A stretch of 64,000 nucleotides of DNA. It comes from Narthecium ossifragum (lineage: Eukaryota > Streptophyta > Magnoliopsida > Dioscoreales > Nartheciaceae). The notes below the pieces were generated by a model, which was not told the origin of the DNA, did no database searches, and saw nothing but the letters and a program-made list of their open reading frames with translations. The translations under genes were made by a program, and so were the position numbers. This document shows, one piece after another, positions 23,765 to 35,703 of this stretch. How positions within the stretch are numbered: position 1 is the first letter of the stretch; each line of letters starts with the position of its first letter. The stretch spans positions 1,436,001 through 1,500,000 of the forward strand of contig OY986969.1 in NCBI GenBank assembly GCA_963920575.1, read 5' to 3'.

Positions 23765-25435
23765 CTGCACAGAAATTGAACAGCACAAGTAAGTAGGCGC
23801 CTCTTTTTTTACACAAAAGGCTGTGGAACAGGATGTCAAACTGACTACATCAGACCTAGAGAATCTGACACTACTTCTCTGCATGGCATGGCAAGTTGCG
23901 ATATTGGATGTCAAAAAGCCTACTTTGTGCTATCTGTTTCAAAAGAAGCCAATTGTTTCAAAGAATCAAACAGGAAAAATATATGAACAGGAAGGATGCC
24001 AATATTACAACTAGAATCTAACAGCACGATTAGGCATTGCATCAACACCTCAGGTAAAGACATCAGCGTCTTACATCTCCTTCTTAAGCACTGGAGCGAG
24101 GAGAGAAAGAGAGAGTGGGAGGTGAGTAGTTAACCGCGTCATGTGGCATGGGCCCTGAATCTTGAGCAGCCGCATAAAATTCTTAGAGTAGTTGCTGGCA
24201 TAAATACTCAATTAATGCACTTGAAAATGAGAGGAAAAGAAAAGTCTAGCAGAATTTTCTTGACGGCGAAAGGATTTGTCTAAGAGTTATTACTTTTCGC
24301 TTGAATTTTGATTATGACAGCTTCGAAATGAAGCGTGTAAGCCCGTTTGTTCATATATTTTTCCTGTTTGATTGAGAGTAACTTAAATGCACATAATGTT
24401 TTATTGATGATGTGTGGCATGACTGACTTTAATTGCAGGCTAATTAATGTCTGTAGACATACAAGAAAGGAATTAGACAGTTCTGGACATTTATTCTGTG
24501 CTGATTTTGATTCACAAATTTTAGGGAGAATATAATGTGGGGAAAATATTTTAGAACAAAATGAGGGAAGCTTTCAAACCTATACGTTTTTATTTGTGTT
24601 AATTACATATATATTTCACCTTAAAAACTTACCAGATATCACCTTAAATATGATATTATGAGACTAGATAGCTTGTAGGGATAAATGTGATATATATTTA
24701 ACAAGCTTTCAGGATGAAATTTGATATCAACCCTATATATAGTTCAGTATATCTCTAGCTACATGGCGAGGTGGTCATCTCTAGCTACGAGGTGATCGCG
24801 ACGTGGCGGTCCTTCCTCTCGTCCTCTTGAGGTGAGGGATAGCATGCATATATAGTAGGTACAGTACAGTGGACAACCATGGTTCATTGGTTCTTTGTTC
24901 CCAGATCGAAGTTAGCATCGATCCTGCAACGTTAACAACCATGGTTCATTGGTTCTTTACTCTTAAAACTACTCAAAGATGTGACAAAGTTAAGAGACTA
25001 GCTTAGTGGTGCTTTTCAAGCTTTAAGCTAGTCTCGAATTTCCGTTTGGATCATGTTTTATAATTTATAATTCGCTAGCGCTCAACTCATCGCCAAAAAA
25101 AAAAAAAATAATAAACAAGTGATATTTTAAAGCTTATTATAAATAAATATTAATAAAAAAAAAATCAACACAAGATGCAAAATAAGATATCGCAAATTAA
25201 TGTTGAAGAATGAACGTATCAATAAAATAATTTGAGGATGCTGCTTAGGCTTAGCCATCATAGCATTTGGCCAGCAACAGGTTTCCCAGATATTAAACAT
25301 GAATTCCAACACCTTATTTACACCACCATATCCGAATTGATTCAACTATATTTACATGAAGTTTTTGACGATTCAGAACATATAATCATATGATACGCAG
25401 CAAGACATATACCAATTCCAACTTTTGAATATTTC
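23765..25435. other. Intergenic, no gene supported
   Basis: Contains a near-perfect duplication of AACCATGGTTCATTGGTTCTTT (24876 and 24939) and an A-run following GCTCAACTCATCGCC near 25085-25108. The A-run resembles a retroposon tail, but no body is recognisable. Confidence 0.45.
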
Positions 25436-28400
25436 TTAGCTGGTTGAGGCTGGCCTAAAGTACATGCAAATTGGTGGGTTGATCCTGAAAATGGAGAGGA
25501 CCGCCGATGGAACGGTCCAGATGCCATCACCACATATCAAACCAGAGGCAACAGCACCGGCGTAGTCCTCCGCCTCCTTGGGGTTGACTCGCTCCCACAC
25601 GAACAGGATGACGCTCCCCACAAACATGTCGATCGTAAAGTACGCACCGATATAAAAGGGTATCGCCATCGCCATTGGAATCGGAATAAACTTAGAAACA
25701 TTCTTCGGCGTCACATCCCTGAGAAGGCTGATGACCAATGCTAGCAGGAAGAACACAGAACAAATCTCCAGGCAGTGCTTGGGTAAAGATGAGAATCCCT
25801 CAACGCCCAGGATGGCCATCTCCCGAAATATGACAGCATAGGGAGCTTTGTACACACCATCGGGGGATCCAATATCGAAGGCCACCCAGTATAGCCAGAA
25901 GGTGAGGGGTGCAATGACACAGCCCAGTGCCGTCCCAATGAGCTGAGATACGAACATGGAACGTGGCGATGACAGGGTGAGATAGCCGGTCTTGAAGTCC
26001 TGCATGAGGTCGGCAGCGGTGGAGACAATGGACATCATGACACCACATGCTGCTAGCCCAGCAATCACACCACCATTAGAGCCGACCAAAGCAGCAAAGA
26101 TGAAGAGACCTAGCTTGCCATATGTGGAGGCCAGGTTCCAGTCAGTGAGGCCAGTGCCATAGGAGTTGCAGAAGGCAAGGGCGGGGGCAACAACGTAGGC
26201 TACTAGCACCAGGTACCATTTTACTTGTGGGAAGATGATGGGGACAGTTGCTGTTGATATCGCTGCCAGGACGACATATCCAGAAGCTGCAAACCAGGAG
26301 GGTATGCGGTCTTTTAGGAATGTTTTGTTCCTCGTCTTTTCCTCAAGTAGCAATGCTTCGCCTGTAAAAGTGACCAGTAGAACCACATCTAAGACAAATA
26401 GGAGATGATTTCACATAGCAAATAAACTTTAAAAGCACAAGGCTGTGTAAATGTACACATAAGAATTAGCTTAATGGGACAAACATTTGCGGGCTCATAT
26501 CAGATGTATATCATGACAGTCCGTCACCGTGATCATGAAGTGATAGCTAGCACAAATTTCACCACAAAATCAATAGCTTAAGCATGTATCAGGTACACTC
26601 TTTGGTGGCAGATCTTGACTACATATCCATGACAATTTTGTGTATGTTCTTCAAATTGGGGAATCTGAGGGAAGAGATCATGATCTAGATTCTGGAGAAA
26701 AGCAGAATATGAATGCAGTTGTTCGCTGGAGAAACAAACCAGAAGTACTCCTACCTTCAGTAGTGACGATAGGAAGGGCACTCTGTTTTGATCGCATGTT
26801 GATTATTTCCTTGAAAGTTATCATTATTATCTTGACCAGATTGTAAATACCATCTCCGAGGATAAGAGATATTGCTATGAAGACCTGCAAGCAGATACAG
26901 ATGAAAAAGGCCCCACGTAAAGACAGATGCAACTTACAAATAAGATAAGACTAAAAGGTTGACCATTTACAAAACTGTATCTGACTAAAGCAAACGAAAG
27001 AAATGCAGATATTTGAACCCAAGTGCTATATCTGTAATGTTAGAATCATGTTACACATTTCAAAAACATATAATTTGAACTCAAAAGTCAACAGATCTCA
27101 TGAGCGGAAAAAAGGTTATAAAAATGGATTTTCTGAAATTTGAATCCCTCATGTAGTAGTACAAGCTGATAAATAAGACTAACATGAAACAACCATGAAA
27201 AAAACTAGTAGCACTTGCTAGCAACAAACTTTCCTCTTTTCGTTAGTATCTACGAGATGGGCAACCAAATTATAAGCCAGTCAAAATTCTCTCACTCAAG
27301 CTGAGACACCGATAAGTCAGTTTAGCCCTGCATTTAGAAAACTCTTGCAGCTTCAGACAGGACCAGAATCTAGCAAAAAAATGATAACAAAAGCCGATGA
27401 GATGTTCTTAAATAGCTAAGAAATCAGAGCTACCACCTAGTTAACTTTGGCATCTTGGCTTTACAGAAGAATGAGGACAAAATAAAAATCCCAATTCCAG
27501 GTTTCCCGGTACTTGTGGATATAGGGCAATTACAAGCACATGCGGTGATGATGATAAGAATATCATTGCAGTCGTTGCACTATCTCTGCTTCCGGTAATT
27601 TCATCCTATTTATTTTGATCAGCCGGATAACCTCGCACAATTCAGAACATTTTGGCAAGAAGCAAACCACATCATATATCAGTTTTATTGGTACCTTACA
27701 CTATATAACCAGGAGTATGAAAAAATTAATTCAAACTTCACAGACGAAGAATTCTGCGATATCCCTATGGATAGGGCCTTTTTTGCTATACCTTATATCC
27801 ATAAAGACCTTTAAAGTCATTGCTTCCAAGGCCTTCTGGGTACCAATCACCAGCGCGCTTAGTGATAAAAGGCCAAAGAAAGCCCCATGATATGATGGCC
27901 CCAAGAAGAAGTGAGCAGTTGACAATGTGCGGACAGATCAGGCCACACCCAATATAAGTAGGACTGAAGTCAAAATAAAACCTGCATTAAGAGAAAAGAA
28001 GAACTTAGGATGGATGATATTAATGGCACTCATCTTTCAAAGTTGGGGATCATGGATATTTTTCTTGTGTTCCTGTTTTGTGTGTATTTAGCTGTTAAAT
28101 TTCTAAAGCAATTGGGACAACCAGAATGGAGTCAACAGTTGCACTTTTTGGTATTTATTTCCCGATCACCAGAGAGTAGAGCTTCGCACTTTTTCCATAA
28201 CTAAGTTTACACACCAATCGTTAACAACGTAACTTGGTAATACAGACTTAATTGTTGCCCAATCATTGGGGAATAAGAGCCAGTAACAACAAACAAGGAC
28301 CAATCTGTCAAGGTGGGATTCCAAGGAAAACAGAATTTTTGAACAAAAAAGGCTTACGTGTTCTTGAAAGCCACCAACCCCAGAGTAGGAAAATTATCGA

Positions 28401-31244
28401 AACCACACGAGTCTCCAACACCACTGAAGAACCACTTGAAGCAACTCCAAAAGAAGCTTATACTAAGATACTTTCCTAGGGAACGAACTTGATTCCTGTA
28501 TGAAGTGAGGATGTAAGTGTTGCTAGATAACAGCTGAAAGAAGTGGCAACTAGGCATGCACATTAGAGAGAAAATAAATCAAAATTCATCATTAACATGA
28601 AAAAGAAAAATGAAAAGTTCACGAATAAAGACACCAATGAGGTAGGCATAAGAACTCTAATAAAAGAAAACCCCAAGATATCACAACCATAAACAAGCAT
28701 GATCTATTATACGCATCCCATTGAATAATGTGGACTGACTCGAGAAGTTATCTCCACGAATTAAAGTGGTTGCAAAGAAAAAAAACTCAAAGAATACCAA
28801 AATGAAAGTTTGATAGCAAGTCAACAACCTCATTTTTAGACCACCTCAAGAAGCTTTGAGATTGATAATTAATTTTTACAATATCATTCCTTCATTTATC
28901 TTGCTTTCAACATCGACTTTTGATTAATAAAAGAGATGACCTGTCGAAAGTTAACACATGGGCAACAAAAAAATGGGCATTGAAAAACAACTTCCACACT
29001 AATGGCAATCTACATTTGAGCTTAGAAGAAGCCTGAGATCATTACGAGAGAAATAAAGAAATGCCACGCAAGTTATCTAACAATGAACTTTGCATCAAAA
29101 CCTTGGACGCATGCACCCATTCTAGCTAGTCTTTTGAATTCGTATTATTTATTGACCTTACCATAGGAGCCTTAAACATAAGACCGATGCATCAATATAA
29201 AAGAAAACAATGCCCACATTAAACATCGTCCTGAAGGAAACCCTCGGACTAATCAAGATGCAAAATAGGAATCTAGCAGTAGAAATTTACCAATTAAAAA
29301 CATTAAGTTGGTCCAGCAGCATATTCATTCTCGAATTACTACAAATAACCAGCATTCCATTTTCTGAAATTAAAAATCAAATAAATATGGCAAATTGGTT
29401 TATAGATCTATGATCATGTGATCTATAATGCCACGGACGAGTTTATCGCACCTCAAAAAAAGGAACATGTTTAAAACATGCATTTATGCATAACATCATA
29501 GAAGAACGGTATAGAACCTCAAAGAAAAGAAACTCGGTTTAGCACATGAAATAAGGCAGTAAGGCTTTACCCTGCTAGCTCAGCTCCACTACTTGTATGA
29601 AAACTATTTATTAGCAACGCTGTGGCAGTCCCACTAGGGTAGGTAAGCTTGTAATCAATTACCATCACCTATGAAAATTAAAACCAAATATAGTGAGCAT
29701 TTAATCAATACCACTTTTCACACCCACCAATAACAATAGAGAAAACATATTATACAGATGCAACAATTAGTGAGCTTAACAATCCAAGAGTCCAGCTACC
29801 AAATTAAAATAACTCACAAACAGATATGGTAATGACCTGTATTTGAAGAATGCATAAGGTAAGGGACAAAAAAAAATAGGCGGAAACTACATCGTCATCT
29901 TTCAAGATTCTACCAAAAAGAACATAGGTACCATGTATTTATACATAATTGCAGAGGCAAATACTGTAGTAGTTAAGCATAAAATACAGGCAACCGATTA
30001 TTGTGTGTTTGTGGGTGACTGTGTGTATATGAGAGTGGGAGAGCGCGAAAAAAACACAGAGAGAAGTCAGACGATATCAAGCTCATCGAAAGATAACCAG
30101 CTACCAATAATTGTCTAATTCATATGGTTATGAGCATACCATCAACAACTCTCACATATGGTAATGAGCAATATCCCAAGAAAGAAGATACCTTGCGGAG
30201 TGCAACGAGGCTGAATAGCCCAAGAAAACTGACAGCAAACATGAAACCAATCATCCAGCCCAAAGAAGGGTTCTTTACATCTTCCGCCCTATTACCAGGA
30301 TAATCGGGTCCAATGAGTTCGTATGTCCTCTGGTTCATCGAAAGCATATATGATCCAAAGCCCCCTGTAAAAGATTGCCAATTCACATCCCATTTTCAAG
30401 AAAGAAACACAAAATTGCAGCCAACCAATGAGATCAGTATAACAAAATATTTTTCTCCACGAGAATTTGCTATGGTTCAACTCTTTCCCTAAAGAAAACC
30501 ATAAGGTGAAGGAAAACACATCAAAACAGAAGCCAAAATTTCCACAAACCAACAGGCAAGATGAGACGTCTGACTCTCCTCCACATTATCAAACATAGCA
30601 CTCTGATTACTTACAACTCCAAGAAACCCAATAAAATCCTAAAGAATTACAAAATCAACATTCACGTTAGCACTGAATGCTCTGGATCACCGTATTCTCC
30701 TACTTAACCAGCCTAATTCCTATCAAAAACAAGAATGGTCGGCACCCATTTCCAGATGGAAAGCAAAAACTCACCATTTCCCACCACAACGACAGCAAAA
30801 AAATCGATCATTTACCGCCACAACATCCATCGAAAAAATTCTAATTCAATTGAAACACCGAAAATTTTGTGAAAACAAGGAACCCATAGAAGTACCACTA
30901 AACGCCAACCCATAACACGCGACCACACAAGTCTGAATCACCGTATTCTCCTGCTTGGTGAACGGCTTCACCTGAAACCCCAACTTCTCCAAGATCACCG
31001 TCCAGCTCTTAACGAAGAAGAACCCCAGCAACCCAGCGGCGACATTGAGGGACGGGATAACCCCGACGGTGAGGTTGAGCTTGTGCGTTATGATACAAAA
31101 GAGCGTCCCCAGCACCGCGCTCACCGCGACACCTCGCACCGTGATCTGTTCTTGCCACGACGGGATCGTCTCCGGCCCATCGGGGCCAGCAATCCCCGTG
31201 AGCAACGGCACCGCCATCCCCTCCGGCTCCACCTCCCTCGTCAT
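25436..31244 (-). CDS. YSL6: Yellow stripe-like (YSL) oligopeptide transporter, YSL4/6-type, seven exons
   Basis: Exons on the minus strand: 31244-30896, 30364-30192, 29668-29571, 28495-28358, 27981-27792, 26884-26755, 26361-25436. All junctions are GT-AG with matching phases and give 667 aa. Signature blocks include [87 protein letters not shown] and the C-terminal [17 protein letters not shown]. Many hydrophobic segments fit the 12-16 helix OPT fold. YSL proteins carry Fe, Mn or other metals chelated to nicotianamine across membranes; the 4/6 clade is reported on internal membranes, and a rice member carries Mn. The metal and membrane here are inferred. The gene is complete, the longest in the window, and its introns hold no recognisable transposon. 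The subgroup symbol is less certain than the family. Confidence 0.92.
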
Positions 31245-32034
31245 CCCCCGCTAAAAAAACGATCTTTCCCGGTCTCCGTCGCTTATTCTAGGGTTAGCGT
31301 TCGGAGTGGTGGTGCCGTGGCGGGGAGAGATGGCGGGTTAGACGAGGAACTATAGTAACGGTCTATTGCTTCGATTATACGTATTCTGTTCCCTAGGTAA
31401 GGGATAGACGCTGCCTTTATTCGGATCTTTGCAAAGTAATGGAGATCCAATATCCGATAAGGATCCGACTTGGATGGTTCCGCTTAGGTTTTCCGCAGAG
31501 AAATTGAAGATTAAAAAAGTAAAAAGTATATTAAATAAAAATAAAAGCTTGGTCCAAATAGTTTATTTTCTGGGATTGGATTTCAGGTAAAATAGCACAT
31601 TGATTATGTTAACGGATTCGGGTGTGGATCCTGCTGTATGAATCTGATAGGGCCATCTTCAGTACAGATGGTTCCAAAGAAGAATGGAGATGGTTGATGA
31701 AAATGGAATGGACACGTGGCGTGTGCTGGATGGCAGGTAAGAGGGGTTATCGTATTCCATTTATATACCTCTTTCTCTCGTGAAATGGATACGTGGCATG
31801 TGATGATTGGTGGATAAGAATGTTCTCATATCCTAATCCTTGATTTTTTAAACTTTGTGACAAAGACTCGCGTGTATATATTTCACTTTCATTAAATCTC
31901 TCATTAAATAAGGGATGTGCTGATGAAACGCTCAAAAGATTGCGAAAACAACCCCGTCTTATTCACGACCTATGATCATGACCCGTCTCTAATCTATTAT
32001 ATAAAATAAAATGTATTATGCTGTGACATCGAAG

Positions 32035-32036
<2 letters not shown>
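31245..32036. promoter_or_regulatory. YSL promoter side and intergenic
   Basis: Upstream of the minus-strand YSL start. Two related segments, GGACACGTGGCGTGTG (about 31710) and GGATACGTGGCATGTG (about 31787), contain ACGTG cores like bZIP/bHLH sites. No gene is visible. Confidence 0.4.

Positions 32037-32109
<73 letters not shown>
32037..32109. repeat. (AT)36 microsatellite
   Basis: 73 bp of uninterrupted AT dinucleotides; length is likely polymorphic. Confidence 0.98.
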
Positions 32110-32112
<3 letters not shown>

Positions 32113-32449
32113 AGAGTTGTAATTACCCATGTCAGGTGACACAAGGGCCATCTAAACAATCATATAAATGGGATTGCGGTTATGCGTGCCCCTTATAAGG
32201 TTGAATCTAATTAATCTTATATTAATCTTATAATGAGTAAAAACGATTACGCATTATCATCATTATAAGGTTGATGATTGAGGTTGTGAAGGTCATAAGG
32301 TAAAGGTTCCATGTGCATGGAATTATCAAAAGGTTATAAGATAATTCTAACATTAATCTTCTCTCTTGTATGGAGCGATGGTTATAAGATAACATTCGCC
32401 CCATATATCAGTGATTCAGTAACTAATCGTGATCGGTTCCGTAACTAAT

Positions 32450-32830
32450 CGCGCTTGAGCGCATCCTCACTCTGTTCTCGAGAGTCTCCCCGCTTCGCAT
32501 GCCACTACGACCCCTACAGCCCCCATCTTCTACGACGAGTGAGCCCAGATTGTCGTCTCCGACGTCGAGGTCCTGATTGTGTGCTACATCTTCGACCACA
32601 TGGCCGTCCAACACTCCATGGCATGGGTGATCCGGATCTATGGTGTCCCATTACTCGACGTCAATGCGTTCGTAGTCCTCATCACCTATCTCCACCACAC
32701 CCACCCGGCCCTGCCGTGCTACGACGCCTCGGAGCGGGACTTTCTATGCGGCGTGTTGTTGACCGTGGACAGGGACTATAGCTGGATCCTGAACGAGGTG
32801 TTCCACATAGTTATACACATTGTCACGTCG
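32450..32830 (+). pseudogene. FAD2: Delta-12 fatty acid desaturase (FAD2) fragment
   Basis: Reading across frames gives FACHYDPYSP, then IYGVPLLDVNAFVVLITYLH, HTHPALPCYDASE and LLTVDRDYSWILNEVFHIV, the C-terminal half of plant FAD2, an ER enzyme that makes linoleic acid. A stop (TGA, near 32540) and shifts separate the first block from the rest. Homology ends just before the third histidine box, where a MITE-like sequence begins, and the first two His boxes are absent. GC content is high like a coding exon. Not functional. Confidence 0.82.
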
Positions 32831-33030
32831 TTTGTTTTGCGGGACATGATATGTGTGGATATAATCTCCGGGCGATGATCGATGTGAGGGGTTAAACCCT
32901 TCTCTCATATTTGGTAAGACAAAAGATAAGGTGGGAGAATATTTAATCAAATATTTAAACTTTTTTTATTTTTAACTCAATAGATCTTAGCTCACATGAT
33001 TACATATCCCACCTACAAATTAACGAGCCC
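32827..33030 (+). mobile_element. Truncated Tourist-like MITE (same family as intron MITE 1)
   Basis: GTCGTTTGTTTTGCGGG at the left matches the terminal GTTTGTTTCACGG of the element at 10196. The following TTTGGTAAGACAAA, GGTGGGAGAATATTTAAT and ACATATCCCACCT blocks match its interior. The right terminus is lost. It begins exactly where the FAD2 homology stops. Confidence 0.7.
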
Positions 33031-34034
33031 TATCCTAAGATGCGGTCCATCTAGAATAACCGTATGAGTAAAGATATGTGTACATGATCACGTGACATGT
33101 ACATTGCACATGTTCTCAAATCAGTAGTGAAATACCGATTGGTTCATCTAATCTATCAGTAAAACAATACCGATTGCTTCAGTAGCTTTAATTATCACAT
33201 GTTGGTCGCAAGTCTCGCATGCGCGACATCGCCCTGTCCATCTGCCCAGCCATATATTTTCTGACGCTCGAGTTTTTGAGACCAACGATAGTAATGGCTC
33301 AACTATAATTCTCATTCTGACTCTATCATGGTTTACGATATTAATAATGAAATTTCTGGTGTCCCTATTTTTTAGTTCGAAGGCTTTTGTGGGATCAAGA
33401 TGGTTGTATTTTTCTAATGTTTATGATGCTCTAAACTTTTAAAATTATCATTTTATCGATTTTCTTAATATTTTCTTCGATTCTTGTATAATAATTAGGT
33501 TCTATACAACCTAACTAGCGTAATTAGTACTCGCTTTGAGCACAGCACATGCACCGGTTAGGGATTGCATAGCACTATGAAAACCGTGGCAGGGGCACAG
33601 GGTGGTGTGCCCCTAGTTGGCTTAATTATATTGTAAGGATTCCCTCGTGTTAATTTTCAAATAATGGAGATCGAGAAATGTCTTGGAATATTCTATCAAA
33701 TAGAAGTAAAAAAACATAAATTCCGTTGTCGAATCTTTGCTTATATATATCAAGGATAATTTCGGACATTGAGAAGGATACCGTTCTATCATGATGATCA
33801 AGTTAGAATAAGATGATGCTTACATACTTTGAGTTTTTAAAATGGAGATTAACAGTGATAATTGTAAGGGATTGCTTGCTACAATAAAAATCAACAAAAG
33901 AGAGGACATGGATGCAAATATCAATCAATACATCGGAACGCCGGTGCTTTTGCAAATATAAAATCATAAAGAAGAGGGGTATTTAAAACTCATAAGATGA
34001 TAATATCTGGACTGCTGGGTGAATATTTTCTTTT
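33031..34034. other. AT-rich intergenic, no gene supported
   Basis: No coding signal. The segment near 33990-34030 (ATCTGGACTGCTGGGTGAATATTT) resembles 35758-35785 on the other side of the LTR. Confidence 0.45.
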
Positions 34035-34071
34035 GCTTTGCTCGAGTACTAGCAAAGTTCAAGTTAGGGGG
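34035..34071 (+). mobile_element. Retroelement internal remnant with polypurine tract
   Basis: GCTTTGCTCGAGTACTAGC and AAGTTCAAGTTAGGGGG precede the LTR start. The CTCGAG..ACTAGCAA...GGGGG pattern is usual just before the 3' LTR of plant Ty3/gypsy elements and serves as the plus-strand primer. This identifies the following unit as a 3' LTR. Confidence 0.65.
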
Positions 34072-34243
34072 TGTGATAAGACGTGAAAAGTGCATAAATC
34101 ACCCTTTCAACTTGGCCTTATTAGTCTCCGAGCAAGGCCTTACTGATGATTATTACCCCATGACAGGTACAAGAGCCCTCAACGAGGATTGAATCAAGTT
34201 CCGAGCTTAAACGAAGTCATTCGGGTCAGTTTAGTATGAAGAA

Positions 34244-34614
34244 GATCGATCCTTTATTGAAGAGGATCGATCCTTTGAAGTACATTAAGAAGAAATCCAG
34301 TCGGGACAACAAGAATCGATCCTCCATCATGAGAAGATCGATCCCTTATGCGCATTTTTCAGTGACAGAGCGCAAGTTCTGAAGGATCGATCTTCCCATA
34401 GGGAATGATTGATCTTTCGCGTGCATTTTTCAGTGACAGAACGCAACATTCTCAAGGATCGATCTCCATCTACTAGAGGATCGATCTTCATCGGGGCGCA
34501 GCCAGAACTCAAGAGCAAAGATCGATCCTCATCTATAGGAGGATCGATCTTCCACGGGACCAGCGATCACACGAAAGAGGAAGATCGATCCTCTACCCTA
34601 TAAGGATCGATCCT
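34244..34614 (+). promoter_or_regulatory. Paired GATCGATCC palindrome array in LTR-A U3
   Basis: Twelve GATCGAT motifs (two with one mismatch) start at 34244, 34265, 34314, 34336, 34385, 34407, 34457, 34479, 34520, 34542, 34583 and 34605. They form six pairs, 21-22 bp apart within a pair and 63-72 bp from pair to pair. In most pairs the left copy is AGATCGATCC and the right GGATCGATCT, so each pair is an inverted repeat. The pair at 34519-34552 has 13-bp perfect arms. The array ends about 60 bp before the TATA box. Confidence 0.9.
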
Positions 34615-34672
34615 TTTGTGCCAGCCGAGCAAAATCAGTGGTCCAGATCTAATCCGAGTGGGGAGGCTTGTT

Positions 34673-34684
34673 TACTATAAATAG
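34673..34684 (+). promoter_or_regulatory. LTR-A TATA box
   Basis: ACTATAAATAGACC, a strong plant TATA element at the boundary between the palindrome array and the presumed transcribed region. LTR-B has CTATAAATAGGGG at the same relative place. Confidence 0.75.
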
Positions 34685-35029
34685 ACCCCTTATGGGGGAT
34701 TTTAGGGAGCTTCTCTTAGACCTTTCTGGAGCTTTTCTATCTTTCTTACCCAATTGAGAGGAGGACTTCTTGGAGGAGATCCATGGGAGGAGAGCTTCAT
34801 CAACCTCCATCCATGGATTCATCCAAGATGAGTAGCTAGCTTCCTTTCTCTTGGGATTTCCATATAGTTGTAGGATTCCTTTGTAGTTTTCTTAGGGATT
34901 TTTTATGTGTAATCTTTGGGGATGATCTATTGTATGGATTTGAGCATGATTTCTCTATCTTTGTATTTGGATCTTATTGTTGAATGGATGAATGCCCTTT
35001 ATTGGTATGATGGGTGTTTGTTGTTATGC

Positions 35030-35370
35030 CCCAATGAGTTGGATGTGCTAGAAACACATCCAATTACATTGGGAGGATATATAACCCTAGATTGGAGTTT
35101 AGGGATGCTAGAACCACCCCTATCCCTCTAATTAGAGAGTCCATTCTATTTCTTTCTCTTGCATTGGATTCGAGGTGCTAGAACCACCTCAATCCAATGC
35201 CCGACTCCATACAATATCTTTTCCTTGTGACGAATCGATCTTAATCGAAGGTTCGTTAGCGACGATAGAAGCTAATCACTCATTCGTCGACTTTGTGAAT
35301 GTGATTCTTTCCGACGGATGATTCTAAGCCAACTTCCGTTGAGCGATAAATGTGGCTAACCACCCGCTTG
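35030..35370 (+). ncRNA. Hairpin chain in LTR-A transcribed region
   Basis: Successive stem-loops: 35030-35073 (about 17 paired bases, loop CTAGAAA), a weaker one near 35093-35130 (loop CTAGAAC), 35161-35200 (16 pairs with one bulge, loop CTAGAAC), then ACGAA/TTCGT (35230/35252), ACGGA/TCCGT (35314/35335) and AGCG/CGCT (35342/35365). LTR-B has the same order of loops with different stem sequences. This is a predicted leader RNA structure, not a known RNA family. Confidence 0.5.
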
Positions 35371-35703
35371 TCGACTTCTAGATTTCGATCATCCCAATTG
35401 GATTATACACATCAATTCCTTAGGAGTCTACACTAGAACCTACAATGAAATGGAAATCCCAAGGCTTCTCCATATTAGTTTTATCTTTCTCTACTTAGTT
35501 AATTACTTTAATCGTCATTAATCCAAAACCCAAATTATTTTAGCTATTTGTCGGGAGCTATCTATCGAGTGCGTTAGTCAATTCTCATTTCCCTGTGGAT
35601 CGACCCGGACTCCCACTAACTACGTAGTAGTTAGTTAGGATTCGGTAAATATTGTAATCTCGACGCCCTAGTCATTTTTACGACGAGTGGTTTGGGCGCG
35701 TCA

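Larger units (their letters stand above)
34072..35703 (+). mobile_element. LTR (3' LTR remnant), Ty3/gypsy-like, LTR-A
   Basis: Starts TGTGATAAGACGTG (or TGATAAG) after a polypurine tract and ends GGGCGCGTCA. Its first 60 bases match the start of LTR-B at 43352 (TGCATAAnTCACCC and AACTTGGC). Its 3' part has the AACTACGTAGTAGTTAGTTAG block typical of such LTRs, also in LTR-B. It has a U3 palindrome array, a TATA box at about 34675 and a chain of hairpins. No clear 5-bp target duplication is seen. No internal genes remain. Confidence 0.75.

Noticed and set aside
11530..25110. Recurring GCTCAACTCAT followed by A-rich sequence (about 11533, 15592, 25083) as a retroposon family
   Set aside because: Only the short tail region is shared; no common body or duplications could be shown.
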